Part shown: one piece after another, positions 59,315 through 64,000 of the stretch
How the letters are laid out: the number at the start of each line of letters is the position of its first letter
How positions within the stretch are numbered: the first letter of the stretch is position 1
NCBI RefSeq assembly: GCF_963676325.1
Contig: NZ_OY781099.1
Coordinates: 3,100,001-3,164,000 of the forward strand
Length of the DNA stretch: 64,000 nt
Origin: an uncultured Bacteroides sp.
GTDB lineage: Bacteria > Bacteroidota > Bacteroidia > Bacteroidales > Bacteroidaceae
Direction of reading: 5' to 3'
Program-made: the position numbers and the translations under genes
Notes under the pieces: model-generated
Database searches by the model: none
What the model saw: the letters and a program-made list of their open reading frames with translations, nothing else
Told to the model about the DNA's origin: nothing

Positions 59315-61522
59315 ATGAAAAAAATTAATTTACTCTTGATATTTTGTGCTCTCTCTTTGGCAATCTATGCCCAGGATAGCAAAGTATTAACATTAAAAGA
59401 TGCTGTAACAGGCAAATACAATGGCGAAAGGTTAGGCGAACTAGTGCCAATGGCCGATGGCGAACATTACACAATGATGAGTAATGACAGAAAGCGCATT
59501 GTAAAATATTCATTCAAGACAGGCAAAGAAGTAGAAACACTGTTCGATGTTTCAACAGCACGTGAGTGTACATTCAAAACCTTTGATGGTTATCAGCTGT
59601 CTCCTGATGAAACTAAAATCCTGATTCAGACTGAAACAAAACCTATCTACCGCCGCTCGTTTACTGCTGTTCACTATGTGTACACTATTAAACGTAATTT
59701 GGTAGAGAAACTTTCAGACGGAGGTCCTCAACAGGTTCCTACTTTTTCTCCTGATGGAAACATGGTGGCTTTCGTAAGAAACAATAATATCTTCCTGGTG
59801 AAGTTCCTTTATGGCAACAGCGAATCACAAGTTACCACCGATGGAGCTTTTGGGAAAATAATCAATGGAGCTCCCGACTGGGTATATGAAGAGGAGTTTG
59901 AGTATAACCGTGCGCTGGAATTCTCGCCCGATAACTTAATGATTACTTTTGTGCGCTTTGACGAAACAGCTGTGCCTTCTTATTCTTTTCCTTTGTATGC
60001 CGGACAATATCCTACTAACAAAGAGAACGAATATTATCCCGGAAGTTATTCTTATAAATATCCAAAATCGGGACAGACAAACTCTACTGTAACGGTACAC
60101 TCTTTCGATATCAAATCAAAGGTGATCAGAAAATTAAATATTCCTATAAAGAAGGAAGATTATATTCCACGTATCCGTTTTACTAAAGATGCAAGTAAAC
60201 TGGCAGTTATGACGCTGAACCGTACACAAAACCAGTTTGATATGTACTTCGTGAATCCTCGTTCAGGAGTTGCCAAGCTAGTATTAAGAGACGAAAGTAA
60301 ATATTACATTAATGAAAATAACTTTGATAATATTGTATTCTACGATAACAACTTTAGTTTCCTGAGCGAGAAAGATGGATTTAGTCACCTTTACTGGTAT
60401 TCTATCGGAGGAAATCTGGTGAAACAAGTAACAAAGGGCAACTTTGAAGTCAGCAAGTACCACGGCTGGGATCCTGCAACCAATACTTTCTATTATGAAA
60501 GTAACGAAGGCAATCCTCTACGCAAAGCTGTGTATGCAATAGATGCAAAGGGAAGAAAAGATAAACTCACAGAAAAGGAAGGTACAAACAATGCCATCTT
60601 TGGAAGAACAATGAAATACTTTATTAATACTTTCTCAAACCTGACTACTCCATCGACAGTAACTCTGAATGATAATAAAGGAAAAGAACTTGGTGTACTT
60701 ATCAGCAACAGCAAGCTGAAAGAAGAGATCAGTAAGATGGTTCTGCCTAAAAAGGAATTCTTCTCTTTCACAACTTCTGCAGGGGTTCAGTTAAACGGAT
60801 GGATGATTAAGCCAGCCGACTTCTCTGAATCTAAAAAATATCCTGTTATTCTTTACCAATACAGTGGACCTGGCACACAAGAAGTGGCTGATCGCTGGAG
60901 TCTGGGCGGAATAAGAAGCGGATTAGGATGGGAAGCTTACATGGCTACTCAGGGCTATATTGTTGCATGTGTTGACGGACGAGGTACCGGCGGACGTGGT
61001 GAAGAGTTTACTAAATGTACTTATATGAACTTAGGAGTTAAAGAGGCTCAGGATCAGGCTGAAACTGCTAAGTATTTCAATAATCAACAATATGTTGATA
61101 AAGGTAGAATTGGTATCTGGGGATGGAGCTTTGGTGGTTACATGACCATCATGAGCATGAGCGAAGGCAGCAATGTATTTAAAGCCGGAGTAGCAGTTGC
61201 ACCGGTAACCGACTGGAAATTCTATGATTCTGTTTATACTGAACGTTTCATGAGAACTCCACAGGAAAATGCAGATGGCTATGCATCTTCTTCAGCATTT
61301 ACCCGTGCAGGAAATCTTAGCGGAAAGCTTTTGATTGTACACGGTATGGCTGATGACAATGTTCATTTTCAGAATACTGCCGAATACAGTGAACAATTGG
61401 TACAGTCAAACAAACAATTCGATATGCAGGTATATACAAACCGAAATCACAGCATTTATGGTGGAAACACCCGCTATCACTTGTTTACTAAGATAACTGA
61501 GTTTTTCAGGAACAACCTGTAA
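59315..61522 (+). CDS. Dipeptidyl peptidase IV-type S9 serine peptidase
   Basis: A 735-residue secreted peptidase starting at 59315 with signal MKKINLLLIFCALSLAIYAQ. The N-terminal beta-propeller (about 30-470) includes the DPP IV-type GAPDWVYEEEFEYNRALEFS with the double Glu that binds the peptide amino end. The C-terminal alpha/beta hydrolase domain has Ser605 in GWSFGGYM, Asp680 in HGMADDNVHF and His712 in NRNHSIYGG. It should remove Xaa-Pro dipeptides in the periplasm. It is a single gene after the small membrane protein cluster. Confidence 0.94.
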   Translation: MKKINLLLIFCALSLAIYAQDSKVLTLKDAVTGKYNGERLGELVPMADGEHYTMMSNDRKRIVKYSFKTGKEVETLFDVSTARECTFKTFDGYQLSPDETKILIQTETKPIYRRSFTAVHYVYTIKRNLVEKLSDGGPQQVPTFSPDGNMVAFVRNNNIFLVKFLYGNSESQVTTDGAFGKIINGAPDWVYEEEFEYNRALEFSPDNLMITFVRFDETAVPSYSFPLYAGQYPTNKENEYYPGSYSYKYPKSGQTNSTVTVHSFDIKSKVIRKLNIPIKKEDYIPRIRFTKDASKLAVMTLNRTQNQFDMYFVNPRSGVAKLVLRDESKYYINENNFDNIVFYDNNFSFLSEKDGFSHLYWYSIGGNLVKQVTKGNFEVSKYHGWDPATNTFYYESNEGNPLRKAVYAIDAKGRKDKLTEKEGTNNAIFGRTMKYFINTFSNLTTPSTVTLNDNKGKELGVLISNSKLKEEISKMVLPKKEFFSFTTSAGVQLNGWMIKPADFSESKKYPVILYQYSGPGTQEVADRWSLGGIRSGLGWEAYMATQGYIVACVDGRGTGGRGEEFTKCTYMNLGVKEAQDQAETAKYFNNQQYVDKGRIGIWGWSFGGYMTIMSMSEGSNVFKAGVAVAPVTDWKFYDSVYTERFMRTPQENADGYASSSAFTRAGNLSGKLLIVHGMADDNVHFQNTAEYSEQLVQSNKQFDMQVYTNRNHSIYGGNTRYHLFTKITEFFRNNL

Positions 61523-61563
61523 AACTTAAATCTTAAAACAAGATACTATCTGAATAAACACAA

Positions 61564-62424
61564 ATGGAAAGAGTCAAGAAACCAGACTGGTTGAAAATAA
61601 ATATTGGAAGCAACGCACGCTACACAGATACAAAACGTATTGTAGAATCTCACAAGCTACATACTATCTGTAGCAGCGGGCGTTGCCCGAATATGGGCGA
61701 ATGTTGGGGTAAAGGAACGGCAACGTTTATGATTTGCGGAGAAATATGTACCCGTTCATGCAAATTCTGCAATACTCTGACGGGCAGACCTCTTCCTCTG
61801 AATTCAGAAGAACCACTGCATGTAGCTGAATCTATCCGGTTAATGAAACTTTCTCATGCAGTAATAACGTCAGTTGACCGGGATGATCTCCCCGACTTGG
61901 GAGCATCACACTGGGCAGATACTCTTTTCCAGATAAAACACCTTAATCCGGAAACTACAACAGAGGTACTTATTCCCGACTTTCAGGGCCGAATGGATTT
62001 AGTAGATCTGATTATTACAGCCAAACCGGATATCATTTCACATAATATGGAAACGGTTCGCCGCATAAGTCCTAACGTAAGGAGTGCAGCCAACTATGAA
62101 ACTAGTCTGAAAGTTATAAACAGGATATCGCAAAGTGGACTTGTAGCAAAGTCCGGAATCATGGTCGGTCTGGGTGAAACACCATCAGAGGTAGAAGAGC
62201 TTATGGACGATCTGTTACAGAACGGATGCCAGATACTCACTATCGGACAATATCTGCAACCATCACACAAACACTTTCCGGTAGCCGCTTATATTACACC
62301 GGAACAATTTGCATTATATAAAGAAACAGGATTAAAAAAGGGATTTAATCAAGTGGAGAGTGCTCCACTTGTACGTTCTTCCTATCACGCCGAAAAACAT
62401 ATTATTAACAAACACAAAATTTAA
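61564..62424 (+). CDS. lipA: Lipoyl synthase
   Basis: A 286-residue radical SAM enzyme inserting two sulphurs into octanoyl groups to make lipoate. Both iron-sulphur motifs are present: the auxiliary cluster cysteines in CSSGRCPNMGECW and the radical SAM cysteines in CTRSCKFC. VITSVDRDDLPDLGASHWADT, SGIMVGLGE, TIGQYLQPS and the C-terminal VRSSYHAEKH (cluster serine) complete the family pattern. Its start is 41 bases after the peptidase stop. Confidence 0.97.
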   Translation: MERVKKPDWLKINIGSNARYTDTKRIVESHKLHTICSSGRCPNMGECWGKGTATFMICGEICTRSCKFCNTLTGRPLPLNSEEPLHVAESIRLMKLSHAVITSVDRDDLPDLGASHWADTLFQIKHLNPETTTEVLIPDFQGRMDLVDLIITAKPDIISHNMETVRRISPNVRSAANYETSLKVINRISQSGLVAKSGIMVGLGETPSEVEELMDDLLQNGCQILTIGQYLQPSHKHFPVAAYITPEQFALYKETGLKKGFNQVESAPLVRSSYHAEKHIINKHKI

Positions 62425-62475
62425 GAACCTATTCTACAGGATATTTGTTAAGGGTTAAAGAATAGAAGAAAAAAT

Positions 62476-63609
62476 ATGATTAAAAATCTTATAAAGAGCA
62501 CATCCGGATTGTTTTTTATCAATGGAACAATTGGAGTGTTACCCATTATCCTGTGCATGATACTTAGTGAATTCATTCCTGAAGCTATGGCTATATATGC
62601 TAGTTTTGCTGCAGGTCTGTTCTTTTCCCTTCTGGTCTATTTTTTAATCGGACTGGGAGGAAGTTTGTTGCTTTTATCGGCCTCTACTTCATTACTTTTG
62701 TTACTGGGAATAACTACGTTTGTTCCAACTATTGGTATACCACAAGGGATGCTACCCTTTTATGCTGAGATAGGAACTATCATTTTTTCGTCAGTTATTC
62801 TTTATGAAAAGAGGAAAATAAAGAAACTGTTCCTTAAAAAGGACTCTTTACATTACGATGAAAACTTAATGTCAAGCATCGATTCGGGAGCAATCTATTC
62901 CAGATTGATACAAATATTATGTATCCCCCATTTCATTATAACGTCTCTCATCATTATCTTTGGATCGCCATTGGGCAGGACTACAGAACTTATCCTGCTT
63001 CATATTCTGCCTCCGGCCATACTGATTATTGCCATTATCACAAGTCAGATAGGGCTTGCATTGCTTCTTTCTCTATCATCGAAAATTGAGAAAGTTCCAA
63101 TATTAAATGATAAAGGTGAAATTATTGACAAGAAATATAGTTTTGAAACATACTATTATAAAAATCAATATATAAATCCGGTAATCCGCATTGCCGTGAT
63201 TTCAAAAGGTATGTTGTTTCTTAGCCGGCGATCAGAGAAAGTCAGCTTTAACCCTTCCAAGATTGATCTTCCAATGGAATGTTATTTGCGTTATGAAGAA
63301 AACCTGGAAGAAGGAGTGAATCGTATTATGAGAAGAAAATTCCCTCAGGAAGCAGAACTAGAACCTCGGTTTAGCATTAAATACAGGTTTAAAAATAAAG
63401 ATACAAACCGGCTTATTTATCTTTATATACTATATGTTGACGATGATAGCCTCCTTTACTCACCTAGATTCCGTGACGGAAAGCTGTGGACTTTTCAGCA
63501 AATAGAAACGAATTTGGAAAAGAATTTTTTCGGAGAATGTTTTGAAAATGAGTACGACCAATTGAAACAAGCCGCACTCATAAGTGAGGAGTTTAAAAAG
63601 GTCCCATAA
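62476..63609 (+). CDS. Multi-helix membrane protein with C-terminal Nudix-like domain
   Basis: A 377-residue protein. About six or seven hydrophobic helices fill residues 10-230 (two blocks, about 10-115 and 148-225, with a charged stretch between). The C-terminal 145 residues look like a Nudix fold: IRIAVISKGMLFLSRRSEKV, KIDLPMECYLRYEENLEEGVNRIMRRKF, RFSIKYRFKNKDTNRLIYLYILYV. The canonical Nudix box (GX5EX7REUXEEXGU) is not intact; only a degenerate EENLEEGVNRIMRRKF is visible, so catalysis is doubtful. Function unknown. Confidence 0.7.
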   Translation: MIKNLIKSTSGLFFINGTIGVLPIILCMILSEFIPEAMAIYASFAAGLFFSLLVYFLIGLGGSLLLLSASTSLLLLLGITTFVPTIGIPQGMLPFYAEIGTIIFSSVILYEKRKIKKLFLKKDSLHYDENLMSSIDSGAIYSRLIQILCIPHFIITSLIIIFGSPLGRTTELILLHILPPAILIIAIITSQIGLALLLSLSSKIEKVPILNDKGEIIDKKYSFETYYYKNQYINPVIRIAVISKGMLFLSRRSEKVSFNPSKIDLPMECYLRYEENLEEGVNRIMRRKFPQEAELEPRFSIKYRFKNKDTNRLIYLYILYVDDDSLLYSPRFRDGKLWTFQQIETNLEKNFFGECFENEYDQLKQAALISEEFKKVP

Positions 63610-63619
63610 TCAGGGACCC
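63594..63619 (-). terminator. Terminator of the right-edge methyltransferase gene
   Basis: Arms GGTCCC (63600-63605) and GGGACC (63613-63618) with a 7-base loop. On the minus strand the stem is followed by TTTTTAAA. It overlaps the end of the convergent Nudix-like gene. Confidence 0.6.
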
Positions 63620-63624
63620 TCATT

Positions 63625-64000
63625 CTATTTATAAATAAGGAAAATACAGGGTATCTTTGTAAGATCAGGAAGTTTTCCTTGCCATTCCTTTACTGTCTTA
63701 GTCTTTATAAATTCTCCTTCGCAAGTTATATTAGCAGCAATGCATAGTTTTGTCTGAGGACGGCAATTATGCAATATATCTTCTGCCATCTTGTTATTAC
63801 GATATGGAGTTTCAATAAATAACTGAGTCTGATTTTCTGAATAAATCCGTTGTTCCAGATGCTTTATCGTTTTCACCCTTTCTACAGGATCAATAGGTAA
63901 ATAGCCATGAAATGCAAAGCTCTGACCATTAAAACCAGAAGCCATAACTGAAAGGATTATTGAAGATGGGCCAACTAACGGAATTACTTTTAGGTTTTTA
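63625..64000 (-). CDS. Tetrapyrrole-methylase-family SAM-dependent methyltransferase, partial (5' end off window)
   Basis: The C-terminal 124 or so codons of a gene that enters from the right edge. Codons above 63945 continue the family pattern (KVIPLVGPSSIILSVMASGFNGQSFAFHG when joined), so the ATG at 63945 is internal. FIETPYRNNKMAEDIL, LCIAANITCEGEFIKT and the Cys- and Lys-containing end fit the RsmI-related tetrapyrrole methylase fold found as a stand-alone gene in Bacteroides. The target (rRNA or other) cannot be told from this part. Confidence 0.82.
   Translation of the reverse strand, partial: KNLKVIPLVGPSSIILSVMASGFNGQSFAFHGYLPIDPVERVKTIKHLEQRIYSENQTQLFIETPYRNNKMAEDILHNCRPQTKLCIAANITCEGEFIKTKTVKEWQGKLPDLTKIPCIFLIYK

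Overview
The window looks like chromosomal DNA of a Bacteroidales bacterium close to the genus Bacteroides. Evidence: promoters with the Bacteroides-type -7 element TAnnTTTG, AT-rich leaders with little Shine-Dalgarno signal, a fused LpxC-FabZ gene followed by lpxA and miaA, type B ribosomal protein L31, and several Bacteroidales-type families (DUF3256, DUF5715, DUF4434-like). Three secreted proteins end in a type IX secretion (Por secretion) sorting domain, which points to an environmental or less typical member. I saw no rRNA, tRNA, insertion sequence, prophage or CRISPR array.

Region 1 (1-14120, minus strand) is a carbohydrate and phosphate scavenging operon. In transcription order from a promoter near 14120 it holds two decayed duplicates, a LamG phosphoesterase, a GH27 alpha-galactosidase, a DUF4434-like putative glycosidase, a sialate O-acetylesterase, a ribokinase, an exported ADP-ribosylglycohydrolase-fold enzyme, a broken glycerophosphodiesterase and a GRP-type sugar transporter, ending at a terminator near 1503. 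A second transcript with a nearly identical promoter starts near 1277 and runs off the left edge. The contents suggest release, import and phosphorylation of ribose from a decorated substrate. There is no SusC/SusD pair in view.

Region 2 (14120-26370, mostly minus) has a PqqD-like protein with an OPT peptide transporter, class II fructose-bisphosphate aldolase, two secreted nuclease or phosphatase-type enzymes, L31 (plus), a DUF3256 protein, a DMT transporter, truA and a DUF5715 lipoprotein. Intergenic DNA here carries strong hairpin terminators and odd short repeat arrays.

Region 3 (26490-42090, plus) is a housekeeping block: phoH, purC, menaquinone methyltransferase, aroE, a hydrolase, a TPM/LemA pair, purM, prfA, pyrF, an HD hydrolase, lipid A genes lpxD, lpxC-fabZ and lpxA, a pRiA4b ORF-3-like gene and miaA. 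Region 4 (42090-55440) mixes a small minus-strand membrane cluster (plug-domain protein, DUF1648 protein, alpha/beta hydrolase, tiny ORF, SPFH protein), an outer membrane barrel, a plus-strand helicase-TPR gene with AsmA and Sua5/YrdC genes, then minus-strand nagB, an A-type flavoprotein and a radical SAM gene.

Region 5 (55440-59140) is the most unusual. A 700-base intergenic stretch with a 22-base phased TGTACA array and a dispersed GTGAGGGATG repeat leads into six consecutive small AT-rich genes. All six encode diverged three-helix membrane proteins with one shared architecture and no function I recognise. Region 6 (59270-64000) has a DPP IV-type peptidase, lipA, a membrane protein with a Nudix-like tail and a partial tetrapyrrole-methylase-family methyltransferase.
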